Part shown: positions 25,424 to 38,194 of the stretch, piece after piece
Numbering within the stretch: the first letter of the stretch is position 1
Layout: each line of letters begins with the position of its first letter
From: Ceratothoa steindachneri
Taxonomy: Eukaryota; Arthropoda; Malacostraca; Isopoda; Cymothoidae
NCBI GenBank assembly: GCA_963969495.1
Contig: OZ018321.1
Coordinates: forward strand, 107,522,557-107,586,556
Direction of reading: 5' to 3'
DNA length: 64,000 bases
Made by a program: the position numbers and the translations under genes
The notes under the pieces: model-generated
Told to the model about the DNA's origin: nothing
Databases searched by the model: none
What the model saw: the letters and a program-made list of their open reading frames with translations, nothing else

Positions 25424-26929
25424 TCATCCAATACATGGTCAAAAGTTTATTTACCATAGTTACACAACACCAAAGTAATTGAAAATTGAACTTATGTATT
25501 TTGTATGTTGAATACAAATTGGTATCATATTGCGAAAATAGTAAAACTCATTACTATGATTAGGGCAAAAAAATCAAACGAATGTTTCAAAAAGTATCCC
25601 ATACATCTATGAAAACCAGTTAGTATTTGGTGATATGACCTTTCGTCCCTAGTACATCTTCCAATCATTTGGGATATTTACTTATGAGGTTCTTATAAAT
25701 ATTTGTAGGTATCTTGGCCCGTTCTTCTTGGGATATTCTTTTTAAATGTTATATTTCTTGGGCCCCTTTTCTGAATCTTTAGTATTAATTCTTGCCACAG
25801 GTTTTCGATAGGATTTAGGTCTGGTGACTGACTTGACCATCCCATAACCTTTATTTTCTTCTTCTGAAATCATGCTGCAGTGCCCTTGTTTTGGATCATT
25901 GTCCTACTGGAATGTTCATCCTCTTGGCAACTTCAAGTCATCCGCAGACTGTAAGAGACTATCATCCAAAATCCTGCAATACATCTGAACATTCATTTTC
26001 CCCATACCATTATGCAGCCTTCTCCAAACTTCACTGTTGGGATTGTATTTTTAGGATCATGCCCTAAGTTTTTCTGCCTCCAAACATGACAACACTATTC
26101 TGCCTAAATAACTCAATCTTCATCTTGGCAGACCATAGGACAGCATCCCCAAAACTTGAAGGCTTCTCTAAATGTTCCTTGGCAAAATTCAGACGATTTC
26201 TGACCTGAATTGGTTTCAACAAAGGTGTCTTTCTTGGTGTGCCAGAATGGAATCCCTCATTCCTAAGAACTGCTCTAATTGTATTTTTGCATACATTTGT
26301 CCCAGCTGCTTCCAAATCTTTCTGAAGTTCAGATCGAGTCACTTGAGGATTCTTCTTTACTTTACGGACTATATGTTTAGCCACACGGTTTGAAATTTTA
26401 GATGGATGCCCTGAATGCGGTAGGCTTGCAGTGGTTGAGATTGGTATTTTTAGCATAGATGAAATTTTTCTATAGACCAAACCACTTTTAGGTAATGAAC
26501 AATTAGTTCCCTGCTCCTTTTTGGCAATTCTTTAGTCTTTGCCATATTAGAATTAGAGTGTGGAACGACGACCTCATTCTCATGGAGCTCTCAGATACTG
26601 ACTGAGATCTGCTGTTTCATGTGGGGGAAGTAGATTATTTTTCTAGAAAGTTCTACAACATTCCTGTCACATAAACAACTCTGGAATGTTTGAGAACTAT
26701 TTATTATCGCCTTAAAACTAATTTTGTGGGTGTGTTGGATACTTTTTGAAGCGATACTCTAAGACTTTTGTCGATATAATATCAATGCTTTACTATTTGT
26801 AAATTCTAATACCGAATTTGTATTCAATGTACAAAATACATAAGATGTTCAATTTTCAATTACTTTGATGTTGTGTAACTATTGTAAATAAACTTTTGAC
26901 CATGTATCGGATATTTATTGCACCCAGTG
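25424..26929 (-). mobile_element. Tc1-like DNA transposon, copy B
   Basis: The right end, read inward, is CACTGGGTGCAATAAATATC followed by the same subterminal sequence as copy A; TA lies outside it (26930-26931). The left terminal repeat has lost its outermost ~15 bases, starting TCATCCAATACATGG after TA (25422-25423). The minus-strand transposase start ATGGCAAAGACTAAAG is at about 26543, but frameshifts follow. ORF 26480-26064 retains HTH blocks through VRNRLNFAKEH. Confidence 0.88.
26064..26480 (-). pseudogene. Tc1 transposase ORF remnant, copy B
   Basis: The 138-codon frame starts within the first HTH (YRKISSMLKIPIS), lacks the short loop seen in copy A (a deletion before SLPHSGHPSKI) and ends after the start of the DDE domain (SAKMKIELF in place of SDETKIELF). 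A SDET-to-SAKM change removes the first catalytic Asp. Later blocks, such as QQDND-like text near 25880-25900, are out of frame. Confidence 0.8.
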
Positions 26930-27190
26930 TATAGATCAAATAAAGTTGTCAATCGTATTTATAAACCCCCGGAAGCAATTTCTCTCCGAGATTAGTAACT
27001 TGCCCAGAGTCGACCCAAATACTCATCTTTTTCCAGCTTGTTTAGTATTTTGTTCGCCTTATATATACCGGGCTCCTTGCTTAGCTTTTTTCATTACTTA
27101 GTTGAAAATGGCAATTATAACTTTGCCAAAACTAGTTCTGTGGTTATAAATAAAACTTGATTCAAATATTGTGGTTTACTATTATCTTCT

Positions 27191-28971
27191 CACTGATAAC
27201 ACTGAAGTTGACATAACTGTATCAACTTCAAAATCCTCCCTTACCCTCTTCACAATCGACAAACTGGATAGCAACAAACCCTTTAAATAGAACACCTACA
27301 ATTCTCACTGTCACACTGGATATGATTAACTTTCCAATAGTGCATAAAGAAAAACTGAACACACTCAAGCCCTAACCATTGACAGAGTTTGCTAAGGCTG
27401 CCAACTAAGTGATAGAAGGACCTTAGCCATGGAAACAAATAAAAGGTGGTATCATAATTTGAAGTGTCAAACTTGCATATTTTGTGCAAAGCCTTGATAA
27501 ACTTAAACCAGAATTAGTAGGAGTGAAAAAATAGGTTATTTAATCTAATCCTGTTGCCTTTTACTATTTCTCAAGTGTCAGAGAATTAAGACATTCAGAG
27601 GATGGTTACCATTAAAATATGTAACAATAGACTGGTTTAAGTTGGTATTTATAAAACTAATATGGGAAATATTACTAAAAATATAGAGGAATATATAAAT
27701 ATCCTACACATACAGAACATAAACCAGAGGCATTTTAAGAGTGACAAGTAATTCTAAATTTGAGATACACTAGAATCCTTCATACCAAGCACTAAGCTGC
27801 TTACTGACATAGCTAACTAATTCTTGGTTCAAGATTCATGTTAATTTGTTTTTCTCATTATGGCATATTTCCTCCAACTGCCACTAAATCAGGAATTATC
27901 TCAAATTTTCTGACATTAGTAATTACATGTAGTCTGTTTCCCACATGAGTATTCTATTAAATAAAATAAGTAAATAAATTAATATACTGAAACAGAGTAA
28001 AGTAATTAAATAAATGATTCTCTCTGCTACTGCCTCCTCTGATGGTTAACTCCAAGGGTGAAAATGAACTTAAGAGTGCTCAAGTTTGAAAAAAGTATTA
28101 AAAGTTAAGTGTATTAGAATAAGGGTTTGAGTAATTTTAAGAAAAAAGTTACCCGAATGAATGTGTGTGAGCTATGTAGAGTTGATGTTTAAGGTAAGCA
28201 TAGACTGGGCTACTGCATTTGTCTGTTCATGTACAGTACAGTAAAACTAAAAAAATTAAAGCCTGAAAAGTTAGTCAGCTGTCCCCTGCATGGAAACTTG
28301 CCATTGGATTTATGCACTTTTCTCCACACTAACATTGGAGATAACTGACCACACTATTTATCTTTATTTATTCCCATATTTTATTTATCTGCATTTCATT
28401 TAAAATATTTAGAATTAAGCAATAATAAACAGGTGAACAAAGTATTGTTTATTAGCAATGAATGATAAAATGAGAGTTAAGGATACACATCACATTTTAC
28501 AAGGAACTCTCATTCAACTGGCAAATTCAAGTAACAGGAAACCCTTTGGTCCAATAGGTGACAGTTATTAGGGAGTCTACTGTACTAGATTAAAAAAAAA
28601 AATTGTAGTGAGAGTATCCATAATTATAGTTATATTCAGTACTGTCTCACTCCTTAAATTTTTCTCCACCTAAAAAAATATATTTAAGAATGTGATGGAA
28701 TCTTGAGGAACTATTTCAAATATGAATGGTCAAGATATAATTGAAAACACAGGTAAATTTGCTTAGTTTACCAGATTATCATAAGTCAATTACATGTCTA
28801 AAACTATATGGATTGATAAAAACTTACTGAAGGTTAAAAATGAATGACATTATTTAAAAATGGAAAAGGGTTTACTCTCAGATCTAAATTTGTTAAAGGT
28901 CAGGATAGGGAAGAACTTTCTTTGAACTGGATGTAAACAATTTACTAGTTTGAGGATGATATTTACAGTAC
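27191..28971. other. PGM1 intron 2, nothing recognised
   Basis: AT-rich intronic sequence. No long ORF, terminal repeat, tRNA-like B box or tandem repeat was found. Confidence 0.5.
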
Positions 28972-29118
28972 CTTATTAGCTGCACACATCTTGATAATAA
29001 TATCAACAGCTTCCTTTCCAAAATAGCGTCCATCTCCACCAACAACCAATATCTTCCCAACAATTGCTTCTCCCTGACTACTCAAAATGCTCTGAATGAA
29101 ATTTTCAGTATAATGTTC
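28972..29118 (-). CDS. PGM1: PGM1 coding exon 2 (residues 33-81)
   Basis: The exon is 147 bases, phase 0 at both ends, between a polypyrimidine tract ending TTTTTTCAG and the donor GTACTG. It encodes EHYTENFIQSIL, a linker, then the conserved ILVVGGDGRYFGKEAV block and ends CAANK. VVGGDGR is a hallmark of domain I of alpha-D-phosphohexomutases. The exon is isolated by introns of 9.1 and 4.2 kb. Confidence 0.94.
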
Positions 29119-30239
29119 CTGAAAAAATATATATTTTTACAACTTACAACACAAATTGGTTGTTAGCAATACACATTAGCATTGCTATAAAATATCAAAT
29201 ACAAAAAATTTCAGAATCAGTGAAATTTTAAAAGTATTTTAAAAAAATAATAAATTTAAAAATGGGCCTTGAAAAAGAAAATTAACAATCTGAAACTTTA
29301 GAAATGACTTAGAAGTGAAAAGCAAAGACCCAAGGAGGAGGTCTAGAATTTTTTAAGAGGGATGTCAATAAGTAGAAGGTAATAAAAGATTATTGAGAGA
29401 TACAGACGGAAGATGTGTAACTGTACCGAATCTAACAACTGGTGTTACACAACAGTCCCACACAAAAGGTGATACAAATCCAACCCACAAAGATATATAA
29501 AGGGATTGGGGGGATGAGGGAAGGTCTACAGAAAACGTTTAAAAGGAGGTTCATTGAAAAAAAGTTAGAGGAACTGAAGAACCAACCAAAATAGGAAACT
29601 AAATGGTCTCTTATAAGAGACCATTTAGTTTCCTATTTTAAATACATAGATCATGTGCTTCATAAGGAAAATAACCCCCCCCCCCACCTCAAAATTTAAA
29701 GCAAAAACCAATGCGCACATCTTCAACAGAAAGTTTGTAAAGAGAAATTGGTGAAGAAAATAGAAGGTGGAAGTGGGTAGGGAAAATTTTGGTGGAGAGC
29801 ATGATTATGATTGGCACTGAATCTTTGCAATTATGATTTCACCATCCTTTAAATATTACATCCATTTAGCCACTCTGTTATAAAAAATATTATGTCAATT
29901 CCATTTTTATTCTTAGATATTTAGGTCATTTGTGTATCTTGTACCATTATTTGGTTGTCTATAATTTAACTATAATTGTGTGATTGTAATGCGTGTTGCT
30001 CAAAAAGCATGCTTATATATGAATTTGAAAATGTAACCTTTTTCAATAAAAAAGTTTAGAGTTTTTTGAATTGCCAAAAGACTAGCCAAGTGGGAAGTGT
30101 TTGCGGGTGAGAAAGTTATATTGGGAGTGGTTAGACACCAGTGACAGCTGCCATGTATAGAGCATCCTTCACTCATGAATGAGATCCCAATTTAATCAAA
30201 TTTGATTAAAGGTCAAAATGACAATTACTAATAAGCCCA
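29119..30239. other. PGM1 intron 1, palindrome and homopolymers only
   Basis: Contains the 52-bp palindrome listed separately and a C12-type run near 29675. Otherwise no supported feature. Confidence 0.5.
29588..29639. repeat. Perfect 52-bp palindrome without spacer
   Basis: The left arm AAAATAGGAAACTAAATGGT plus CTCTTA (29588-29613) is exactly the reverse complement of 29614-29639. It could extrude as a cruciform or form an RNA hairpin in the PGM1 transcript. Confidence 0.98.
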
Positions 30240-31608
30240 AAAGGCAACAAAAATTGGGCAAGGGGTAATTTTAATGCTCCCTCATGGCCCCTGTCAGAAG
30301 AGACATAGCCACCAAAATTATAAAGAGCCTACTTTTAAGCTACTTAAGGCAAACAAGAGCAACAAAGAGAAAAACAAATAAAAAATACATATATGACCAG
30401 AACAAAAAAGGAAAAACGGTACACAGATGCCAGAGGGAGGTCTACCCACTCAGGGACCTGATCATACACCCCAAAACTCCAAATAATTAAATACTATGGA
30501 GGCCTGCCCCCTCCAAAATTTCCATCACACCTCAATATAGTTTGCAGGAGTTCCATACTAGCAATCAGAACAGGTGGTAATGAGCCATAGTACTGTGACA
30601 GATAGCAGTCAGGAAGCTCCAAAAGACTAGGCCATTTCACCAATAACTGTGTGGGGGACCAAGAAGTATTGACAGAGGTTCAGTGGAGTACCCTGAATCT
30701 ATGCCCTATTCAGAGGCAACAAAAGGTAATCTGAAACCATTGAGGAATAGGACCTTGGGAAAGGTTGGGGCACAAGGGCTGTCCTGTTTTCTGCCATGTA
30801 GTCAGAGTGGGAAAGAGTAAGATGCTGGTCCAGTCTTATGAGTCTGCTAAATTTCCTGCAAAATCTATATCTTCAGGAACCAGCAGAGGACAATCTTGAC
30901 ATCCTTCCAGTTCATATCCACTGTGCATCACAGATACTGTCAATATGAGGGGGGGTGGGGGTAAAGATTACAATGCATTCTGTGAGTTGCATTAAATCAC
31001 AATTCAGTCAGAACCATGCACGATGTGAAATCTCTAGTACTGAGCAGTATTACAACCATGATGAGCACCACTGGCTTTAAACAGGAAGGGGGGGGGGGGC
31101 ATGGAAGAAAACACAATATTCAGATTTAAAGAAATAAATGTATTATATTGGCACAGCTCCAATATAAAATGACATATGCTCCAAGAAGTATGACCACAGT
31201 ACTCACAATGCTGTAGAAGCTTAGGGAGGGAGCAAAGGCATGGTAAACATTCATAGGTGGTACCTTGCTGGGTAGAGTATAGAGAACCAAATGCCCTCAG
31301 CACTGGAACTACACCAAGCTCTCAAAGGGATATGAAACAAGAGGCATCTAACAAGCATAGTCACCATCAAGGCTGACTGTGGACAAAGTGACTGGGGGAG
31401 ACATTGAGAATACACATAGAAGTGCATGTTGTAAATCAGGTGGGAGTTGACATCTGGGCTGCACCAAAGGATATCAAAAGGTCATCCATGGAGAATGTAG
31501 TAAGAACATCTTCCAGCAGCACCGAGGTGATACCATTGTCTACAGATTGAAAAACACTGTGGCGTAGTCTTGTCTATGAAGGAAGGCCTTGCAGGCGGCA
31601 TTTTATTG

Positions 31609-31875
31609 TCAGAGCAGAGCAGCCAATGTAGAGTGGAATTTGCCAAAGCTGCACTGTGCGGAAGACAGGCGACCTCCGCTGTCCAGGAAAAAGGCTAGTC
31701 TAACATTTACCAATTTATCCATCAACTTGCATATGCAGGAGGTTAGAGAGATTAGGTGGAAACCAGGTGAGGTAGAGTCATCTTTCCCCACTTTGTGAAA
31801 AGTAAGCAGGGTAGCCATTCGCCAAGAGTCTGGGAGAATAACCTCTGTATAGATCCTGTTGAACAAATCTAACAA
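31609..31875 (-). pseudogene. LINE A reverse transcriptase fragment
   Basis: The 88-codon frame includes the RT finger motifs: SWRMATLLTFHKVGKDD, then SPGFHLISLTSCICKLMDKL (usual form FRPISLTSC..KxxE) and SSAQCSFGKFHSTL (usual form QxGFRKxRST). The catalytic YxDD is not in this piece. The same region in the fuller copy is at 43001-42708. Confidence 0.8.
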
Positions 31876-32008
31876 AGACCATGCTCACTCACACAGGTGT
31901 CGAGGCATGGCAAAGGAGACATCAATGGAACCAGGGGCAGTGTCCGCATATGAAGTGAGAGGGACCTTCAGCGCTATATCACAATGTGCAATGAGAGCTG
32001 GCAGAGCA

Positions 32009-32672
32009 TTTTTTATTTTTCTTTATTTTATGGAGCCCATCTGGCAACTACCCACTTGGGCATAAGTCGCCGAAAAACACGACAGCCTAGAACTAGGCTA
32101 CTTTAAAGTAAAAATATGAAAACTTAACAATGATATAAATTGGAAAAACTTAACAATCGAAGCAATCTCCGGCAGCGGGGGGAGGTCCCCCTCACCCCGG
32201 TGCAGGAGAGTGCAACCTACAAACAAAACAATAACAAAAAAATGAACCTTAAATAAAGGGGAGAAGGCCAGCCTCCCCCAAAAAGTCAATAAGTCCACCA
32301 GTCATGGTGCACGCACTCATCCCGAGTACAAGGGACAGGCGGTAGCGACCCCGCCCATCCGGGTACCGAGACAGGTATCATGCGCGAAGATCACCCAGAC
32401 TGGGACATTCGACAAGAATATGCCGAACAGTCTGGGGGACAACGCAGTCGTTGAAATAGGGCGCATGCGAGCGCTCCATCAAGTAGCGATGCGTCACACG
32501 AGTGTGTCCGATTTGAAGACGACAGAAAGCAACCTGAAGCCGCCGTGGCATTGGGGGATAGGTCCATGGGAACAGTCGCGGCGCAATGGCACGCAACTTT
32601 AAGTTCCCTTCGACCATCTCCCATCTTCTTTGCCAAGCAGTCCGAAGAGCTGCCTGTATTCCTGCCATGTCC
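32009..32672 (-). mobile_element. 5'-truncated LINE A 3' copy nested in LINE A, with 13-14 bp target duplication
   Basis: The insertion lies between two copies of AGCTGGCAGAGCAT (31996-32009 and 32673-32686). Its minus-strand 3' end is A-rich (TTTTTTATTTTTCTTTATTT on plus). ORF 32737-32378 contains the C-terminal part with a zinc motif reading FNDCVVPQTVRHILVECP (C-x8-H-x4-C, first Cys of the usual CDDC replaced). Outside the duplications the older LINE A sequence is continuous with that at 43230 in the fuller copy, proving the nesting. Confidence 0.88.
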
Positions 32673-34189
32673 AGCTGGCAGAGCATAATCCTGACTAGAG
32701 AATGCGGAGAAAGCAGTCGCGAAAGACTCCACCACATAGGTGGGGGTCAGAGATTACAGTCCCATTCTCCTGGAGAACTTGCCTCAAAACCTTTTTCTCT
32801 TCCACACATCTGCTAGAGAGGTCTTCCGGTTAAGTGAGTACATGTATGTGCAACAGGAAGAGAGGCGGACTTATTTTGAAACATACCAGAACCTAACCCT
32901 ACCTAAGCATATACTGCTTCTGTTTGAGGGCCGTCTCACACTCGGTTGACCACCACAGAAGATGTTGTAATGCAAATAGGCCAAACAATCAGGAATAGTA
33001 GCTATGCTCATGACAGTGAGCTTACTGGAGAACAACTTAACAGGCTCATCCCACAACCTAAACTACTACTCAACTGTGATAATAAAATCAGTCATTTCCT
33101 GAAATGTGAACCATCGTGCAAGTGCCAAGCCCCATCGGAGGAAAGTGATCACTACCATGGAGGTTAACAACTATCTCACATGCAAAATCAGCAGTTCTTG
33201 GGCAGTGATGCGTAAACTCATCCCCATTTTCGACACCTTATCAATCAGGTCAGCAAGGACCTGATCCCTGGATTTGATCAAGTAGTCTCTCCAGATGGGA
33301 TGGTTAACATTCAAATTTGAGCAGCAGAAAAGTCCTCAGCAATTGTGCCATGGTGTGGCGGAAGTCCCCTGCATCATCATACCTGGTGTAAATCACGCTT
33401 TCTCCTGCCTGGCCCCCATCCCATGGAGGTGGGGTTACAAAACTCTTATACCCTGGGAGGGTGAGCAGTGAGCATCTCCGAAAAAAATGATAGCTAACAG
33501 TGAATGGGGAGAGGAGATGAGCCTGTGCAGATCATCCCAGTACCATTGAAGGAATATGCCCTCGCTCAAAGATGAACTTCATGGGAACAGCTGTACATTT
33601 CACAGAGACCGAACTCTGGGTACTATTGGCCAAACAAGCTGCTGTCACCTTTGAGGACTTAGTAGGGAGGTTGGACTTACTATGCAAGTCTTTTCTTCCT
33701 TCAGCCATGAAACCTTGGGTGAGTGGGGCAAGTTGAGAAGCGGATGACCTTCCTTTGGAGGATCCGCTGTCTCTGAGCCACCCAATCTAGCCTTGGGTAG
33801 GGGTATAGGAGCCAAAACTCCTTTAATGCTGACCTTTCGAAGAGCAGCTTTAGGAACACCGGCTGTTTCACTTTATGGGAAAGGGTCACACTGGGGAAGC
33901 CCTGGTTTTAGCAGAGGCTGGGTGTGAACCCTAAGTGCTGCCAGCTTTACCAGAAAAGTTCAGAATGGGCAAAAAACAACCATGCTCATAGGCCTGGAGG
34001 GGCCAGATTGGAGGGTGCCTTTTTTAAAATTGAGGCATAAGACATCCCAGGTAGCACTCACAAATTTAGAGAAGATCTACATTCTGAACAGTGATTCGTA
34101 TGGCCAAAAGCCAGTAGTAGTAGCACCTCTGCAACAATGGCACAAATGCTTTCACATGGTAGCAATACCAACCAGCATGTAGAGAAGGG

Positions 34190-36310
34190 TGCATCATGTC
34201 AATTACGGGTGGAATTGCAAAATGAAGTGATGCTATTGTGGAACTCTTTATTCTTTTCCAACAGAAACAAAATGAGAGAAATTTCTTTTTGATTGGACGA
34301 TATCTTCATGTAGCACAGTCACTATACTTTTCTTCTTGGATGGGAGAAATTGCTTCATATTACACAAATCAGTAAACAGTGCTTTGACTTTGTCAGGCTT
34401 CCTTTCTTGGCTGTCAGATACATTTTCTGGTGCAGGAGGCATTGAGGCTGGTCCTCCGACTTTGTGCTGGGGTTTTTAGTGAAATCCTGGACCAGGGCGA
34501 CCCTTTGTTCCAGCCTGGTATAAGGGGTTTGCCCCCCCCCAAGGGCATGATCGATATTGAGGACTCCTTTGTCAATTTCCAGCAGATCCAGGCATTTCTC
34601 AGTGTTTTTCGTGATGAAGGAGGTAACGGTCTTGTTGTCTAAGTCAGCATCCTCGATGCGAACCTTGGGGTAGTTTCTTCTGATGCCTCTACGCTTTGGA
34701 GGTTCGCAACAACATTCCACTTCTCTACCAGGGACAGCTCATCATCAAAAAGTGCAAGACCAACTGTCACTTCTGACAGGTACCACATGTGATGTCCCAA
34801 CACTTTCAGCCCCGACTCTCTGATCGCCTTGTTAGTCTCTTTCACAAGGGCTTTGTAAAGGTCAAACTTGTTTCTTGAGGCTTTTGCTGAACACGCAGCT
34901 GAGAACCATGCTTGAATGTAGTAGTGTACAATGAAGATGCAGAACTCGCCCAGCTGTCAAGGAACTGTGGCCTTGACTGTGCGTGAAGCAGATGGCCGCG
35001 TGAAGATCCACATTTTCAGAGTGTAAATCACTCTTGCCAGCCATCGAGCCAGATGGACTGCTCCCGGCTTGTGGAAAGAGATCTTCTTGCTAGTTCTAGC
35101 AGTTTCCAGTAGTCGTAGGTAGCCTTGGCAAAGTTTGAGGACATCGTCCACCCAGTCCTCCTTGAGCTCTTCATTTGCTGTATTGTACTGGTCTTGATCA
35201 ACAAACTGTCAGAACTCTCGGAAACGGACAAAGGCAGCGATATCTGGACTTGAGATGCTTCTGGGATGAGGGTAGAGAAAACAGCTTCCAACACATGATG
35301 GCAACAGGCCAGATGCAGCGGATCTCGACCAAGGATTTGCCACAGTGAACGCACACTTCACCCTTGGATCCCATATTCGTCGCTGTTGTATCAAAGCACA
35401 GCACTCAAATTCGATCGGAAATAGCCAAGACCAGTGATGGGAACTGTGAGGATCTTCTCTAGAAATGAGGATCGGCATTTGGTCCACATTGCCTTCATTT
35501 GTGAGAGAGGGCATAAGTTTTCCATCCCAGCGGAGTGTGAGCGGTACATCAGGAACAAAGTTTCTTTCACCTCTGCAGCCTTTTCCTGGCAATGATGTCT
35601 TCACTGCCGACTTATCGTGCTCGCGCTCAATGACAATTCGCATCCAGCTCCTCCGTGAATGGAAGCAGCGCATGTGCAGCTTGACAGTCACTTATGTTGG
35701 TCTGGTCCAGAGCAGCAGAAACTTGCAGGGACATGATTTTCTTCTGCAATGGTGCTGGGTGGCAAGGTCGAAGACTAGAGTTCAACAGTGGCCTGCCTTT
35801 CGGTGAATGCTTGACTTTCCTTTGCAGCTCAACTTTCATCATCCCCCACTGCTGTGTCCATTTCGCTTTTTCCCACCCAGGACAGATCCACACTAACCAT
35901 CTTCCTCTGAGCTTCAAGGAACTTGACATCCTCCTTGATCTTGATCAAGCACATGGCATCGCGATGTGCTACATCGAACTAATTTTTCAGGGAAGCAACG
36001 AAATTGGCTCGGTTTTCCACAGCTTGCCTTGTTCAGAATTTTGATTTCTTCAATCCATTGTACTCAGATCAATAGTCGGAATATTTGCCTTAGAGTACTG
36101 ATGTTGAACTTTGAGTGCCGTCTGCCGAACTGAGAATGTCAAATCATGCAGGCTTAGCATTGTGTGGTACTGCAAAACACACAGGACTTCCTCACCGTTC
36201 AGGAGAACACTCAATGGCAGCTGCTGAGTTGTTAAGGCTCCTAGGAGCCATAACTTGTCAGCAGACTTTGTGGAAGACATCTGTATAAAAGAAAAACACA
36301 AGTCAATAAA
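34190..36310 (-). pseudogene. Broken transposase-like gene of an unclassified repetitive family
   Basis: Minus-strand frames read in order 36301-36050, 35929-35627, 35691-35209, 35404-35198, 35354-35028, 35151-34957, 34845-34639 and 34720-34355 look like one protein of roughly 600 residues broken by several frameshifts. Recognisable blocks are LRWDGKLMPSLTN, then MPILIS, CFDTTATNMGSKGEVC, CHHVLEAVF, GAVHLARWLARVIYTLKMWI and EVTVGLALFDDELS. I recall such blocks from multi-copy uncharacterised proteins of cnidarians, molluscs and crustaceans; their function is not established, though a transposase is likely. It interrupts the gag of LINE A; terminal repeats were not found. Confidence 0.5.
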
Positions 36311-38194
36311 CAGGAGAATAAGATGGAGAGTTGGGTGTCACAGTCACCAGCGAGCCATACTAATCATGGCTGCCTGAGAAGGGTTGGACTCATTTGCCAG
36401 AAGCTCCTGTCTGAGAAACAGGTCACCTTGGGCTCTCTATAAAACAGACTAGCTAAAGCTCTCCTTTGATGGATCATGTCTTTTGTCAACATGCTGCCAT
36501 CAGTGGACTGAATAACTAGAAAGTGCAAGGCAAGTGCTCAAAAGTCCCAAGTAGTCTCTAAATGAGGAGCCCAGTCATAATAGAGCCTCCACTCAGCAGA
36601 GTTGTGACTTTGGTGTTTGTCAATGACTCCCTGCCCACAGGGGCATCATGGCAGGATGTGCCGATCTTGGCATGGTGGTCTGATCCACCAAGGACTCAGG
36701 TTCAGTGTTTGACACTATGCCCAAGTTCGACCTAATGCTACATCTTGCGATGTGGGGCTGGGTCAACTCTGGGACAATGTCCATATCAGAGAGGGCCTCC
36801 ATGTGGAGACACCCCACCTAAGGTATCACAAACACCATCAGAGCATTTGAGGAATCGGTCTGTCTGTGGTGGTTAATCTTGGACAGTGAGCCAACCTCCA
36901 TCGGAAAGAGGGGGGCAGGCAGACCACCACCCCTGAAAACTTGATATGCAGAACTACAGGACTGTAGGGGGTACAGAAAAAATGGGCTCTGCTATCCCTT
37001 TACAGGAGGTAAGCCCAATGAGCCACTCACACCGAGGAGATGGAGACGCCAAAGGGCACCTCCAAATGGGGTGAGGGGGAAGCCACAGCACCTTTAGGCC
37101 TACGAGAGTAGTAAAACTCCACTCCGGTAGAATTGAGTTGGAGGGGTCCTCTGAGTCAGAAGAAGGGGGGCCACCTCCTGGCCGAGAGCAGCTCCAAAGA
37201 GGGCAAAGGGATGCTGAGAGGGAAGTAACTCCACCAGACTTATGGGTTATCTCAATTTTCCTTGTCCTCCCTGATGCCTAGGGAGGGCAAGGCCACTCTT
37301 TGAGGTGGATCTCCATGCTAGTTCACAATATTTTTTCACTTGTCACCATAGTTATTGAGAAAGAAAAGGAGAACACATGGAAAGTAGATACTATGACCTC
37401 CCAATGCAGAGGTGAGCAGAGGTGTACCAAATACTTGCTTTAGCTGCTAGCAAGCTCTCGGCCCTCACAGCAGGTAGCCACTAGACTAAGGGTCATAAGA
37501 GGACAAGAGGTTCTGTACAGTCAGGAACTCTATGGATAGAAGAGCAGGTTTGAAAAGGGATAGGCATGTCTGTAATAAAGAGTAGGGATAGGTGGGTCCA
37601 CTAACAAGTAGGGTGCGTGATTACCTATTATACCCTGGGCAGTAGAAGGGCCGAACAAAAGGGTAGAGAAAGTAATGGAGTAAAAAGGGTGGATGGAAGG
37701 ACAATGAGGGGTGAAAGAGTTGGTACAGAAGATGAGCTATGGATTAGTGGGTCAAGAAGAGGCAGGCTAAGCTGGGGCTGGATGGGTCGCTGAGTCCCGT
37801 CAGCACTGCAGCCAGAAAAATGCATCGCTGTGCCCCTTACAGGGAATTTCTCCAACTTGCACACGCAGGTTAGAGAAATTGGGTGTAAACCAACTGGAAG
37901 ATAGTGATCAGTCCTGTTTGTCAAAAGTGACCACAGTAGCCATTTACCAGAAGACTGGATGAATAGTTGAGACCCTGTTGAACAATTCTAACTTTACAGA
38001 TATCCGAATGGCCCTAGTTCCTGAGCCATTCAGATTTTTCCACTTTTACTGTACTATAAAATAACTTGATATAATGATGCAAGTTATCCATTCATAAGAG
38101 ATAATTAGTGCTTAGAAGATCTATAACACCAATCATGCCTTGAATAAAAATGTTTGCCCTCTATTCTGAAGATTTAAATAAAAAAAATTCTTAC

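Larger units (their letters stand above)
25231..27190 (+). mobile_element. Penelope-like element 3' region split by a Tc1 insertion
   Basis: Plus-strand 25230-25423 reads FCHNCNLAYIGELGYFNKRI, then SSLFTHMQNYDHRINFNQVK and SNYIERRIAES, the C-terminal GIY-YIG nuclease part of a Penelope-like protein. The reading frame resumes after the Tc1 at 26932 (DQIKLSIVFINPRK...). TA target bases are at 25422-25423 and 26930-26931. The tail to about 27190 contains ATGGCA...TTGCCAAAACTAGT, typical of Penelope 3' ends. RT is not present here. Confidence 0.75.
30240..37995 (-). mobile_element. I-type LINE ('LINE A'), long copy with two internal insertions
   Basis: Read right to left it runs 5' UTR (about 37845-37000), gag N-terminal part (about 36830-36360), an interrupting gene (36360-34060), gag C-terminal part (34060-33560), endonuclease region (about 33500-33170), RT start, an inserted LINE A 3' copy (32672-32009), then RT (31875-31609 reads GFHLISLTSCICKLMDKLVN and SSAQCSFGKFHSTL), RNase H and a 3' UTR near 30500-30240. 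Order and matches follow the other copy at 40918-46120. Frames are broken throughout. A further RT scrap (37850-37995) lies beyond the 5' UTR. Confidence 0.75.
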
